Positions 11,765 to 23,984 of a DNA stretch of 64,000 nt are shown piece by piece (the stretch's first letter is position 1; every line of letters starts with the position of its first letter). The stretch covers positions 25,383,739-25,447,738 of the forward strand of contig NC_092646.1 of the NCBI RefSeq assembly GCF_039555335.1. Reading direction: 5' to 3'. The translations under genes were made by a program, and so were the position numbers. The stretch is from Amphiura filiformis (Eukaryota > Echinodermata > Ophiuroidea > Amphilepidida > Amphiuridae). Below the pieces are notes generated by a model. That model saw nothing but the letters and a program-made list of their open reading frames with translations. It did no database searches and had not been told where the DNA came from.

Positions 11765-11861
11765 TATATTGTTTTTCACAAAAGATTTAGAAGTTGTCAC
11801 TGCGCTATAGACTATAGGATATAGTATACACTAAATATGTAACAAGGATAGATTTAAAAGA

Positions 11862-11867
11862 AATAAA
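11862..11867 (+). promoter_or_regulatory. Polyadenylation signal AATAAA
   Basis: Lies about 98 bases after the stop of the DUF229 gene's last open block, a normal distance for a metazoan 3' UTR. Confidence 0.55.
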
Positions 11868-12059
11868 AACACGTCAAACGTTTATCTTTACCATAAATGT
11901 CAATGCTTTATTTCTTTTAGTGGGGAATTGCGATGTTGCATGGCTGCCAATAATCATGCTTTGGGTGTGGGTCTTACTCACGCTAGAGACTCTTTCTCCC
12001 GCTCTCACGCCAAAGTAGTAAAATACATGTATCACACATCGATGTAAATTTCAACCATC

Positions 12060-13645
12060 GATCCCAAAATATATGGCCATGCGTTTTGAAATGAATACCC
12101 AAAAAGGGAAGTGGTGTCACACTTTTCACCATGATCGTTTTGTTTTTTTGAGCATATCTTTGAAAGTAAAGAAGCTATGGCAATATATTAATGATGAACT
12201 ATGGAAAGTTACATGAAGGTATCTAGAACAGAAGCAGAATGTCATTCAATCCAATGACCCAAGTCAGGGTTGGTGGCGGCAGCGGCTCATGTGGCAGCGA
12301 CTCACTATGTACAAACTCAATGGGAAATTGCATTTCGTCGCCAGAGTGCTACACTATCGTAAGTGACATTTTTGGCCAGATTTTTACGAATTATGGAAGG
12401 GCATATAAAAACGCACATTTTAAACCAGGTTTTAAGTTTCAAAATTGCTTAATTATTTTTTAATTAATAAAATAAAATATCGTAAGTGCAATGCAATTTT
12501 AATTAATGCATGCAAGACTATCGTATGTGCCACTTACGATAGTCTTGCACGCTAATTTTGTTTTTCATTTGCTGCAAGACCATCGTATGTGCCACATACG
12601 CTACCTTATTGGGCCTAAACAACAAAATCACGGAATGCTACACCATCGTAAGTGCAAAACAGTCTCTAACACACCACTGGCTGTAACGCTGACGGTTGTA
12701 TGCGTTATCATCATGCTGGCTAAGTTCATAGCTCTCATGACTTGTAATAGAGACGATAAATCCGGTGTTTTTAGTTTTAGATTCAGTAATAAATCTTGAG
12801 AGATTACATTACGGCAAAAGGTGTCTTGCTATTGTAAATATTATGTGCCAAAATAATTTAACACTTGTTAAGAAACATAAAATGACAAAATATTGGATAT
12901 TTGAGCCGATATTACGTATATCCTAATTTAGCAATGAATGCTACACTATCGTATGTGGCACATACGATAGTGTTGCACTCTACACTTATTTCTATTTGAG
13001 TGTAACACTATCGTATGTGTCACTTACGACATCTAAATCAGTAAATAATTCATTGATTTATTAACTTTAACACCATTTATATAGTTTATATTATTAAAAT
13101 CAAATTGCTTTACATTCCCATGTCATTTTATGGCTACTTGGAAACAAACGGCTACGCTAAACACAAAAAAATACTCCTCCTGTAAAACTGTCCAAACTGC
13201 ACTTACGATAGTGTAGCACTCTGCCGACGATTTGTGGTGCCTCGCAGTGCAAAAATGTTGAAATGGGTTTTTTTTTAAACTAGTCAATAAACTATCAATA
13301 AATTTGGTATCAAAAGAAAGCTGACATCTGAACTTTTATTCTGTAAAATAGTTGAAACAATAAACTGCCTTGAGCTAATGATAGGGGCATGTGCTTTGAA
13401 CTCGACCTCTAAAATGGGTGAGTGGCGTCACATTTTTCACAGTGATCGTTAGTTTTTTTAATGTATCATTGGAATAAAAAAAGATTTGATATATAGTAAA
13501 TATGGTATCAAATGACAGCTAAAACACCAATTATAAGTGTCAATAAGATATCTTGAACATCTATAGAATAGGTCTAGGACTCAATCCAATTGCCCAAGGT
13601 AGGAGGTGGAGGTAGCGGAGCACTCTGCACAAAACTGTAAGCCAA
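12060..13645. repeat. Direct repeat pair, about 250 bp, flanking an inserted element
   Basis: 12060-12320 (GTGTCACACTTTTCACCATG, later CAATCCAATGACCCAAG and a GGTGGCGGCAGCGG stretch) recurs diverged at 13385-13640 (GTCACATTTTTCAC, CAATCCAATTGCCCAAG, GGTGGAGGTAGCGG). The element at 12335-13230 lies between them. Confidence 0.65.
12335..13230. mobile_element. TIR element with many ACTATCGTA(A/T)GTG palindromes
   Basis: Terminal repeats TCGTCG-CAGAGTGCTACACTATCGTAAGTG (left) face their reverse complement at 13199-13230. At least nine further copies of ACTATCGTA(A/T)GTG or its complement lie inside, two pairs forming near-perfect palindromes (12508-12552 and 12936-12977). Multiple subterminal motifs are typical of transposase-binding sites in DNA transposons, but no transposase ORF is present and no family can be assigned. 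Confidence 0.75.
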
Positions 13646-13852
13646 GTTTTCATTTTGGGAGCCGCATAATCGGTGTGCAAATGTGTTGCTATAAGTGTAT
13701 TTTGTAAAAAGTGAAAGTAGTTAGCTGTTTTATGGTATATAATAGGCCAATGTTATCATTGACAATAAGAAAAATTAATTCTATTTCGGTCACTTTTTGA
13801 AGGGTTGTTTCATTTTACGAAAGTAAACTCCCAAACATTTATATATTGCAGG

Positions 13853-14160
13853 GGGGGTCACTCCCATTGTGGCCTGTACACCATCCGCGATAATGAAAAG
13901 GGTAGTTTTTCGTGGGTAAGCACGATGCGCGTGTTACGCGTTTAGGGTGTCAAAAATATGAAATATTGGAAAAAAGGGTAGCAAAATTGTAATTGCTAAT
14001 ACGCGGAAATGAAATTTAGGGTATGAAATTTGATGCAAGGAATAAAATCCCTGTTTAGGGTGTGAAAATACCTGTTTAGGGTATTGTTTTAGCCAAGGGT
14101 TAAATCCTTGTTTAGGGTGCTTATCGCGGATGGTGTACAGGCCACAATGGGAGTGACCCC
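13853..14160. mobile_element. MITE with about 43-bp terminal inverted repeats
   Basis: Ends GGGGTCACTCCCATTGTGGC and GCCACAATGGGAGTGACCCC continue inward as CTGTACACCATCCGCGATAA and its complement. The middle holds several TGTTTAGGGT(G/A)T units. Confidence 0.92.
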
Positions 14161-14590
14161 TTACTTTGATCTATTATAAAATGACATAAACAGGTGTAAC
14201 ACAGAAATGTTAGTGACATTTATCTATGCCTGTGAAATGGAGATGACAAAGGGTATTATATGACATGCCAAATTGACATATCATCGATAAATACCATTGA
14301 GCTGCAATCATGAAAAAGTGTCACCGCGGTCAAAACTACAGAAGTTGAGAAATATTACATTTTCAAACTTTGTAATACATTTGGTTTATCAAGTGCACAT
14401 GACTGTACAAACATTGTAAAACAATCCTGGTTTTGTTTTCTACTAACCCTGGTTTATTTTGGATGAATAAAATGTAATCCATGAATCTGGTGAAAATAGG
14501 TTTTAAATGTGTTTCGTTTCCATCAAAAACAAAAGTGCATTTTCAGAAAAAGTGTGACAAAATGTCTTTTTGCTGAATGCTTCATTGAAT

Positions 14591-14854
14591 GTGATGCGAT
14601 CAAGCAAAATCAGTCGGAACTCGGAAATATTGATTTTGAGATATAGCCAAACAAAGGAAATATTTCCTGCTGTTTCCTGTTTATTTTGAAAGCTTTAATT
14701 GCTCATAAGCTCTCATATCTTTGAAACTGCATGGTTGTTCAATTCCAATGGGGTTTTTTGCAAAATGTAGCTTTGTAAATGCTTTTTACCATCCTACAAT
14801 AAATTGAAAATTTAATATTTCCGAGTTCAGACTGATTTTGCTTGATCGCATCAC
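14591..14854. mobile_element. MITE with about 42-bp inverted ends
   Basis: GTGATGCGATCAAGCAAAAT at the left and ATTTTGCTTGATCGCATCAC (with one or two mismatches) at the right; pairing continues through CAGTC-GGAACTCGGAAATATT. Confidence 0.88.
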
Positions 14855-14862
14855 AAATAAGT

Positions 14863-15340
14863 GTACCGAAATAGGAGCCTGAATGCATTAGTTATTCAAA
14901 ATGTAGAATTTGTGATTCGAACTTTTAACCATTCAACAAATATCATAACCAGTATCAGTCATGCTTATTTAAGTCCAATAAAAATAAATAAGTGTATCAA
15001 AATAGGAGCCTCAGCAAATAAGACAGATGTGCAATAATCGAAATGTAGAATTTGAGAATCGAACATTTTACCATTCAACAAATATCATAACCAGTATCAA
15101 TCATGCTTATTGAAGTCCAATAAGAATATACACGCATCATACAAACATTTCATATGTTTGGTGTATACTTTATGGGTCAAATACAATTGTTGCTGTGCTT
15201 GTTGTTGTTACTGTAGTTGTTGTTCTTGTTGGTGGACAGATGTGCAATAATCGAAATGTATAGAATTTAAGAATCAAACTTTTAACAATTCAAAAAATAT
15301 AATTACCAGTATCAGTCATGCTTATTGAAGTTTAGTTTTA
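14863..15340. repeat. Three diverged tandem units of about 130 bp
   Basis: AAATAGGAGCCT, ATGTAGAATTTG, AACTTTTAACCATTCAACAA, ACCAGTATCAGTCATGCTTA and AAGTCCAATAA blocks recur in order at about 14870, 15000 and (partly) 15235. A TTGTTGTTGTGCTTGTTG segment at 15185 also recurs at 15350. Confidence 0.8.
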
Positions 15341-15844
15341 TTTGTCAAATACGATTGTTGTTGTGCTTGTTGTTGTTTCTGTAGTTATTGTTGGTGGTGG
15401 ATTTTTTATCATTGTTGTTATACGCTAATATGACCAACCATGTAGCGGTACTTGCAGGCAGTTGTTCATCCCACAAAAATGTCCAAGACGAAACCCTTTC
15501 CTACCGTGTTGTATCAGATAGTGTCTGGTGTCATGAACAACAATTACGATGAACCATTATAGACCGCTTTCTAAATAGCTATAATGAAACTAACAGCAGG
15601 TATGACCCACGAACTTAATTGTGTTAATGAATCTTGCCATAATTATTGGATCTTTAATGAAAACTTAATTAACTGTAACGAAATAGTGTCTCGAAACTTG
15701 GTTAATTGGCGAAACGCGTGCTGTTGACATTATGTGACAGGCTTGTGCACGGTCATCATGCAAATGCGTAGGCTATACCAAATGGTGCTTGCTGATAAAT
15801 ATGAGATAGAGATAGACAGATAGACACACATACTCACCCCGGTA

Positions 15845-16150
15845 TACTTGTGTGTCTGTAAGACTTGTGTGACTTTTCTTGTGTGTCTTTTTGACCCGAC
15901 GGACACATGACGGACGATTGACGGACCTCTTGTGTGTCTTTTTTTCCATCTTGTGTGTCTTTTTTGTTGTTGTCACTGGTTGTTGCTTGTGTGCCTTTCA
16001 ATACCTTTAAAAATGACCTCTACACCCCCTCTATACCCCCCCCCTGCAAGATCTTACTTCTGTGCCTAGACACACACACAAGAACAAATCGACACACAAG
16101 CATATCCTCGTGAGTACAGACCGACACACTGACAGACAGACACCGGATAA
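15845..16150. repeat. CTTGTGTGTCTTTTT minisatellite and inverted CACACAAG run
   Basis: Degenerate units of CTTGTGTGTCTTTTT at 15850-15995 are followed by the complementary ACACACAAGAACAAATCG and GACACACAAG at 16070-16110. A foldback layout is possible. No gene. Confidence 0.65.
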
Positions 16151-16317
16151 TTGGAGAAATACAAAATGACAGTGCCGTGACAGTGAGAAGAGTCAGATAG
16201 AGATATAGCTGGAACAAAATGGTCTATCATCGGGTGTCATCAGCGTCTCAAAAAGGTAATTGTGTGTCATCTTCTATAAAAACGGTGTCTATAATTGACA
16301 CGGTGTACCAACATAGA

Positions 16318-16384
16318 GTTATTTTTTTGTATTTTTTTTTTGTGTCCCGGGTCCCCATTATTTTTTTGTATTTTTTTTTTGTTT
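16318..16384. repeat. Direct duplication of TTATTTTTTTGTATTTTTTTT
   Basis: Two copies separated by GTGTCCCGGGTCCCCA. Confidence 0.75.
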
Positions 16385-16454
16385 TGGACTACCTCTGCTG
16401 TCATAATATTATTGTCCTTTAGAGTCAATTCACCACTAACGTTGAAGTCCATAC

Positions 16455-16565
16455 ACTTTGAAATTTTGACACTGAAAATGACCATTTTAACACTGAAATG
16501 ACAATTTTAACACTGAAAATGACCATTTTAACACTGAAAATGACAATTTTAACAATGAAAATCAT
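16455..16565. repeat. Tandem minisatellite, about 21-bp unit, five copies
   Basis: Unit ATTTTAACACTGAAAATGAC with C/A alternation (ACCATTTT or ACAATTTT). Confidence 0.9.
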
Positions 16566-16699
16566 TACCAAAAAAGAAAATGTAGCACTGAAATTTTTTT
16601 CAGTATATATTTCAGTGGTATTTTGGTATATCAAGTGGCTATTGTCTGCAAAACAATTGAGTGTGATTAAATCCATTTCTGTGGGATTAATGAGTGGCC

Positions 16700-17586
16700 A
16701 ATGATTTTAGAAGTGTTTCAATCCCTTTTTCATTGTAGTTAGACCTTCAAAGTTCATTTCAGGCACCAGTGTGCTTTTTTCGCTCAGGTACACCTGAGTG
16801 AATATATACATCCAGTTTAGACCTTGGAATTAAAGTAGACCTTTGAACCTAAGTAGCTCCAAGTCAGGCTTCTTCTGCAAATGCTTTTGCTTTGTCTTCA
16901 CTAGAAATATTTTATAGGATAATATTTGATAGGATAATGCCTGGTAATGGAAATGCAGACTATAAATGCTAGCTATTAAATTAACCTCACTCCCTATGAC
17001 ATAGTTCATAATATATATGCAGCAGTGAGATATATAACTTGAGGTGGGCATAGAATATTAGCCTCATTTCCTATGAAATTATTTATAAAACTGTGTTCTG
17101 TAGCCCATAGTGGAGGGGTTTTTACCTGGGGATGATATTAGTTTCAATAATCATAGGTGTTGACAGATTGATAGTGGTCTGGAAGTTCAAGTTAGTAAAT
17201 TACATAATACTGCTCATGAACTTCTTTAGATCAGATTTTTTTTGTCAGCCAGCTAGGTCAGTGTGCATGTCTAATACAATACCAAATGCCCATGAACTTC
17301 TTAAATTTGCATTGAGAGGTAAAAAGGCTTGTTCTGACCAGGGTATGGATTTGATATAATCAGCCCAGCATTTAACAACATTATTAACAACATTGAATTT
17401 TAAGGCCAAATGTTTATATCTTCTCCATTACATTGCACACAGTATTTTTTGATGCATTACCTGAATAGGTTTAGTTTCATATTACCTTCAACTTTTACTT
17501 TTACTCTCTAGTTGAAAGTAAGTGGCACTAATGAGGTTCTCAGCATTTAGGTCCAGTTTTAAACCTTTAACTTTTACCTCATCCTA
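16700..17586. other. No recognisable feature
   Basis: Unique-looking AT-rich DNA; short open frames here lack coding character, and no inverted or tandem structure stood out. Confidence 0.35.
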
Positions 17587-18031
17587 GACTATGCCATAGT
17601 CGATTTTTGATAAATAAAAATATGTTATTAATCATGATGAACGCATTCAGTTGAACTCGAAATTATACTGATATTTATTACATCAAATACTAGTATAAAA
17701 TGGTTATGAAAAAGTTTATATAATTATATTTGTGACAGTAAAAGTAAAGTATACGTAGGCTTATATTATTGAATGCAACATATCATAATGGCATAACTAT
17801 AATGGCACTTCAATACTGAACAATTCTAACTTTAGAATCTGCCAGTTTATTATTCGCAAAAACCCGAGTTATTAAAAACCACTTGGGAAGCTAACAGAGG
17901 GAGTACGGTGACTGAAAAGATCAGATGTGAAAATCTATCAATTGTGCACAAATAATTGAATCAGCGTTTTAAGCTTAGATGTAATAGCCAGAGTATGCAC
18001 AATTGGCAAGTGGACTACAGAGAAGTCTACC
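17587..18031. repeat. Dispersed repeat, copy 1 (second copy at 60631-61377)
   Basis: Begins AGACTATGCCATAGTCGATT and ends near GGACTACAGAGAAGTCTAC. The same blocks occur in the same order at 60631, where about 330 bases are inserted before the last third. The ends are partly complementary (AGACT/AGTCT). Confidence 0.82.
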
Positions 18032-19280
18032 TCATATCCCTGCTTTTACCCTCTTTCAAGTTGAAGTCCAGTGCAAAATGAATATCATCAAAATATTGTT
18101 TCCCTGTTTATTCTTCTAGATATTATATTCATACATATTCTAAGCTAACTGTATTCTAATTCAATATTTTCTAAAATAACACATTGCCTTTTGAGTTATT
18201 CTAAAGACTATGGTAAGTTCTGAAATGTTAAAGCCACAATGTACGATCTTACAAATCTGATTTTTTTTGGGTATATTTGTAATGTTTACACAATTGGTTG
18301 TGTTTGTAGGTCAACAGAACAAAGTTCGACAAAATGTCATTTATATAATTCAAAGAATTGTGACATTATGTTCATATTTCATATTTTATTTATTCATCAA
18401 ACAATATGTCCTCCTATAGGACTGCGTGTTAAATGGCCAAAATAACTAACCAGCAGGGTTTCTTTCATTTTACCTTGTTATTTCAGCTCAAAATGGACAG
18501 AAACCCTTCCCGATAATTATTACTAGCATTATTTCAGCATTTTGAGTATAAAACAAATTTAAAATTTGAAGGAAATCGTCTTTAAGTAAAGCCTTGTTGT
18601 TTTCATACAATTTTAATTGATTTTGTATTTTAAAATTATACAAGTTTTTGGTTATTTCACGATCCCCTCCAGCTTCATCATAATTTTGCACTTCCCTACC
18701 AAAAACAAAACAAAAATAACAAAAACAAACGAAATGGGATATTCTTATCATTTTGGACAATGCTATAATCAGCCTTCTGGAACGTTAAAATTTTACTGTA
18801 TTTCCTAAAACTATTTATAAATCATCCAAATCATAAGAAACCTTATCATTATCATTATCTATCACACATCATATCCTATACATATCCCAACAGACTCTAC
18901 ATTAGTAGATATGGAGTCTCTAAATATTGAAGAGCTAATCACCTAGTGAAACGTTATATTTACCCTTTTAATCAAAATGCTTAAGGATCTTCACAATCTT
19001 ATATCTTAGTCTTATGTAGGCCTACATATAAAACAGTATCATTAGCCCTAATTATAAGAAACGCGACCTTATTCAACACCAACGACCTACATTGCACAAC
19101 CATGTGTTCCAATCATGCCTGAGCACTCCCCTTTAAAGGGGTTTTTATTAGTGTATCAATATCTTATTTTTCCATTTTCCAACAAGTCAAATGCAGATTT
19201 CGCCTCTTTTGTCATACGGTTGTAAATTCAATGAACAATGACTTTGCTCAAAGAACGCTTACAAATTGACAATAATGATG
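18032..19280. other. No recognisable gene or repeat
   Basis: AT-rich sequence with a short TCATTATCATTATC run near 18846. Open frames are short and compositionally biased. Confidence 0.35.
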
Positions 19281-19284
19281 TCAT

Positions 19285-19450
19285 AGGATGTAACGGTGTA
19301 GCGCCGCCCCTATGACGTCATACTGTCAAACACATGACGTCATCATAAAAAATATCCCGATCACAGCATCACCATCTGCTGATGAAGACGCTAGTCGAAT
19401 TAGTGAAAACGTCTATATTCCAGGTGAGCGAAAAATTGTGTATTAGTGTC
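19285..19450. repeat. Retroelement-terminus-like block with TGACGTCA palindromes
   Basis: TATGACGTCATA and CATGACGTCATC are followed by CTGATGAAGACGCTAG, GTGAAAACGTC and TGAGCGAAAAATTGTG. The CTGATGA ... GAAAACGTC order recalls a decayed hammerhead motif, but stem I does not pair, so no functional claim is made. Confidence 0.35.
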
Positions 19451-19767
19451 GAAGTTAAACTCTTTATTCATTTTATCTACCTCTATTAATATATCCACTC
19501 GTAGACTTTCATCTAATAGCCTTTTCAATTATTTTTTTTTTTTAATTTTTATTATAACGGTTTGTACCAGGGGCTATTTAGGAGAAAAAAGTCACTGCAC
19601 TCATGATTGTCATGAATAGATCTCTTCTTTTTTCTTGCAAATTTTCGAAGTACATAAATTTATTCATCAGCTAATGAATTCAAATTGTAAAATATCTCTA
19701 CCTATAGGCTAGTGCTTGTAAACCATCTTAGTATATCAATTTTGCCCTGTACATTTTTTTACCGTTA

Positions 19768-20010
19768 CATTAGGAAACGAATTTGGAGAAAACCTTCTGT
19801 TAATAAAATACTATGCTGAGCCACCAGCCTGGGTGGCTCACGCTCCAGTAATTTCAGTTGATTGAGCTCAGTAATACATCAAAGAATGTCTTCCAATTCA
19901 TGAAAACAAATAGATAATCAGCTTATCGGATTAAAAGCTTAGAGGGAAGGTCTTGCTGCTCAGCGAGTGTTTATAATTATCAGGTTTTCTCCAAATTCAT
20001 TCTCTAATGG
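19768..20010. mobile_element. MITE with about 28-bp terminal inverted repeats
   Basis: CATTAGGAAACGAATTTGGA at the left faces TCCAAATTCATTCTCTAATG at the right, both continuing into GAAAACCT / AGGTTTTC. Confidence 0.88.
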
Positions 20011-20147
20011 AGGAATTATAGTGACTCATGTGTGTCTCATAATAAATATAACCAGATATAATTTATTCTATTTTATTCTTTGCTTAGTCAGGCATGCTAA
20101 AATAACTCTTTCATAATCATGACAATGGATGGTAGCAAATTTAATAC

Positions 20148-20763
20148 TAAACTGGCCTCAAAAAGAAATTTATAATTTTTCACAAGGTCATATCTTAAAA
20201 TCCTCTCCATAAAAATGAACAAAAATTGCACACAGGATTACTTCAATACTCTACTCTAAACACATGTCAGTAACCAAGCAGTTGTCCAACTGACACAACA
20301 GCAAAATGCACTGACATGGAACACCTTCCTGGACCAAAATTCACAGCGCAACAGATTTCTTTTGTTGGGTTCCAAATATTCTCCTGTATATGAACAAAAA
20401 TTACACACAGGATAACTTCAATACTCTACTCTAAACACATGTCAGTAACCAAGCAGTTTAATTGTCCAACTGACACAACAGTAAAATTCACTGACACGGA
20501 ACAGCTTCCCGCCTTCCGGGACCACATTCACAGGCGAATAATTGGAACCCAACAAAAGAAATCTGTTGGGCTGTGAATTTTGGTCCAGGAAGGTGTTCCA
20601 TGTCAGTGCATTTTGCTGTTGTGTCAGTTGGACGACTGCTTGGTTACTGGCATGTGTTTAGAGTCGAGTATTGAAGTAATCTTGTGTGCAATTTTTGTTC
20701 ATTTTTATGGAGAGGATTTTAAGATATGACCTTATTGTAAGTTTCTTTTTGAGGCCAGTTTAT
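20148..20763. mobile_element. Foldback element with about 225-bp arms and an internal duplicated arm
   Basis: From ACTAAACTGGCCTCAAAAAG (20146) to CTTTTGTTGGGTTCCAA (20375) is matched in reverse at 20547-20763. Between the arms, 20380-20510 is a direct duplicate of part of the left arm (ATGAACAAAAATT, AACACATGTCAGTAACCAAG, GTCCAACTGACACAACAG). Confidence 0.9.
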
Positions 20764-22280
20764 GTATTTAGAAAACATAAATCAGGTTTACAGGTCACAT
20801 GGTTGAGGTCAAATTTAAGCACCCATTTTGAACAACATGTGATATCATAATGAATTTTCAATTTTGATATTTTGTCCAGTTTGTCATTTACTTGATACAT
20901 ATCCAAATAGTATTATGTGGATACGAGGGTCATTCAAAAAGTTCTACCTCTATCATGATCACATCTCTGTTATCTTACGTGCGCCGTGATATTGAAATTA
21001 CCCATGCGTATACTCTAAATACTAAATCTAGGCTACAAAATAAAAGTTATTTGATTTTTGGTTCTTTATATATGTTGGTTTTAAATAGAGGGGTCATCTC
21101 TGACCAAAGTTTTAAAGCACTTGTGGAAATCATTGTAGTGACATAGTGTGAGTGGAAAAATAACCTTTATTTCGTTCGATTCGGGCAGTTTACCCCCTGT
21201 ATCGTCTTTTTACGTTTTCCCGTTTTTGCCCACTTTAGTACATTTTAGCCTCAAAACTCAACAGTCGGTTGACCGGTAGTTTTGGCGGTTGAACCGCATT
21301 CCATATTGTTTAGAACAATAGGAAACCGGCTATAAGGCGAGTCTGCACATTATCCCCGCCCACTTTCGTGGTGACCACGAGCTCTTCGTCGTTAGCTCCG
21401 GGCGTTAGCTCGTCACCGCGCCGATGTAATGCTTGGCCACTAGCAACTATTAGAAAGCTATGCTTTCCTCGACGATAGGTAACATTCCGTCACCGCGAGC
21501 GTCTAACACGACAAAAAACATTAGTGTCGATATGTCGGCCAATAACATCAATAAAATATTCTATGCATGGCAAACTTGAGAATAAAATTTGTTTGAACAG
21601 TTGTAACTTTTTTGTTAAAATTAAATGTAAAAAATATATGAACTGACGGTTATCATTGCCGTTTTTAATACAACAAATTAGTTAATAATTATGATTGTGC
21701 TAAAATAATTATATAATGATTTATACAGCTTTCTTTATGCCTTTAAATTATATTAAACTGGTAAAAAAAGTCAATATTCAGTACGTGAGAAAATAACGGG
21801 TTTGTTTTTTTAACTATTTATTCTATGATTTTCTAGCCACAAATTTCTTTTTTAAGTCTATTTTGTTATTTAATTTTTAATGCAATGATAATGTGATAAA
21901 CTGTTACAGTTTGTTACATGCGTGCTTTTTGACAATAACAAGCAACAGATGTCGACCATTAATTTTGTTTAAATGATGCTGTAGTCTTGACAGCAAAGAT
22001 CATTTCAAACAACTGTTACGTGTAGAAATAAAGAGTATAAAATATGATTCACATAAATGATCAATAAATAGGCCTACTTTGATAATGTCTATTTTATGGA
22101 TAAATTTGTTAACTAAAATAAGACTATGCTCACAATGTACCGTGTAGAAAACGTCATTCGGACCAGCTGTGGTGTACAAAGAGTGCAATGATCATGAAGC
22201 TTCATGATGATGTGATTGTGTAGATCTGAATCGTGGAATATGAGCGTTAATAGCCTGTATTATAGTAAATTTGCTGAATT

Positions 22281-22631
22281 TAAAGGGGCATTTCGTGATC
22301 CACAGCCTCATCCCCCACTTTTCCCAAAAAAGTTGAGATTTTTACACCACTGGATACCTCTGGCTACATAATGTTTATGTACCAAATATTTCTTGCAGAT
22401 TAATTCGTTTAGCAAAAATATCGCAAAAATTTGAATTTCGTTCTGGTGCACCAGAACGAAATTACAACACATTGTCTATGGAGCAGTGTAATACACATAA
22501 TCATATAATCATGCATAACTCGCAAACGCAAAATCGGAATCAACTGAAATTTTGGAAATAAGCTTTTTTCGTGGATATCTACTGAAAAATGTCATAAAAG
22601 GAGGATGCTAGGATCACGAAATCCTCCTTTA
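22281..22631. mobile_element. MITE nested in the mariner-type shell
   Basis: Ends TAAAGGGGCATTTCGTGATC and GATCACGAAATCCTCCTTTA are inverted repeats with two mismatches. Inside lies a 30-bp perfect palindrome (22434-22463). Confidence 0.85.
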
Positions 22632-22714
22632 AGTACATCGTTGACGATCATATCGTTACGGCTGCTGTTTATAATATTATAGCGATCCAATATACCAAAT
22701 TTAAAATAAATATT

Positions 22715-22865
22715 CTTACAGGGGGACAGGGTGACATCCCTCATGTTTTTAGATCGGGGACACAATATCAAATCCCTCCAAGTTTGTATGCAAATTTCAT
22801 GTCAGTACGTACAGGGTGTCCCCCCAAAAAAAAAAAAAAGAGGCCCTCATTGCCCCTCTTATTCT
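22715..22865. repeat. Dispersed repeat with GGGTGTCCCCCC and GAGGCCCTCATTG
   Basis: The block GGGTGTCCCCCCAAAA followed by GAGGCCCTCATTGC is also found at 57660-57700. The left part (ACAGGGGGACAGGGTGACAT) suggests a small inverted structure. Confidence 0.6.
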
Positions 22866-23255
22866 CGTTCAAGTCGTATTAATTGGATCATAAGTTAAAA
22901 TCAAATAAGTCGAATGCACAGTTTTTGTATTTTGTAAGTACATTAGATATAATATTTGAACAAAAATAAAGCAATTTATTCTTTTTCAGAAATAATTCTG
23001 TAATGATTTCCACATTAGATATGGGCAACCGTTTTAATCAACTATAGCCTTTCTTCTCAGACCGTTTCCGACCTACCAAATCTGTATTCGCTTTAATTAA
23101 CACATTTTAACAACCAAAAATCACATTTAATCAAATAACTGTTTTTTGTATATAGTCAAGATTAAAGACTATAATCATGGGTAATTTCAATATCCTGGCA
23201 CGTAAGATAACAGAGATGTGACGATGGAGGTAGAACTTTTTGAATGACCCTCGTA

Positions 23256-23984
23256 TTATGCCATACATGTAATGGGATGTAAAAAAGAGTACAATTTAGT
23301 TTGTCTATAGTTGACTCGGAAATGGTTGGACAAACAAACGTAAAATAGGTACCAAAATCAACAAAAGTGAAGCTTATGAAAACCACCTAATCGAATGGTA
23401 TGATAAATGACAAGAAATATAATTGTTTTCAACATTACTAGCTATAATAGTTTGGTCGTTGAAGCTTTATACCTGGCTTAATTAGGTTTCAGTGAAATAA
23501 TGTCGCTAATTAAAAATACAAAATCTAGCTCAACATTGCAAATAGAAGCATTTGGACCGATTCGTTTGTTGATAGGTGTAGAGCACTGAAAATCACCAAG
23601 TTCGTGAAGTGTTTAAAGAAATCAGGAACCGCTTATTCCCATTTTACATATCAGCATTATTTCTCTAATGGGTTATAGCATGGTTAGGCCTATAGCAATT
23701 CGAAATATGTTGAAGCTTTCTAAATGAAGTTAATTGACAAAAAATACGGTGCTTGAATGTAGTAGAAAATTCACTGAAAAAAGTCTTTTGATGACTTTTT
23801 ACTGAGACAAATGCGCAGTTTGGTAGAGCCGGTCTGGTGATCCTGAATTTTTTTCACCGGCTGTCATTTATGTTTGGTAAAAACCTTTCTCAAAATTTAG
23901 TAGGCCTATAGGCCTAATATTGTTGTGTAATCAGCAGAGAGAATAAATGGGAACATCGTCGATGTATTTATTTTCGTTTATATA
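23256..23984. other. No recognisable feature
   Basis: AT-rich DNA with a short AAAAGTC-TTTTGATGACTTTTT hairpin near 23779. No gene evidence. Confidence 0.35.

Larger units (their letters stand above)
20924..23253. mobile_element. Mariner-type element shell, TA flanks, no transposase
   Basis: Long terminal repeats of about 95 bp start CGAGGGTCATTCAAAAAGTT and run through ATCTCTGTTATCTTACGTG to TGAAATTACCCATG. TA flanks both ends (20922-20923 and 23254-23255). The GAGGGTCATTCAAAAAG terminus resembles mariner-family ends. The 2.1-kb interior has no long ORF and hosts another element at 22281, so it is non-autonomous. Confidence 0.82.

Noticed and set aside
12506..12799. 97-codon frame on the plus strand
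   Set aside because: It spans the palindromic motifs of the TIR element and has no family resemblance.
12335..13230. CRISPR-like array of short repeats
   Set aside because: Repeats are palindromic, irregularly spaced and in both orientations, in a eukaryotic genome; a TIR element explains them.
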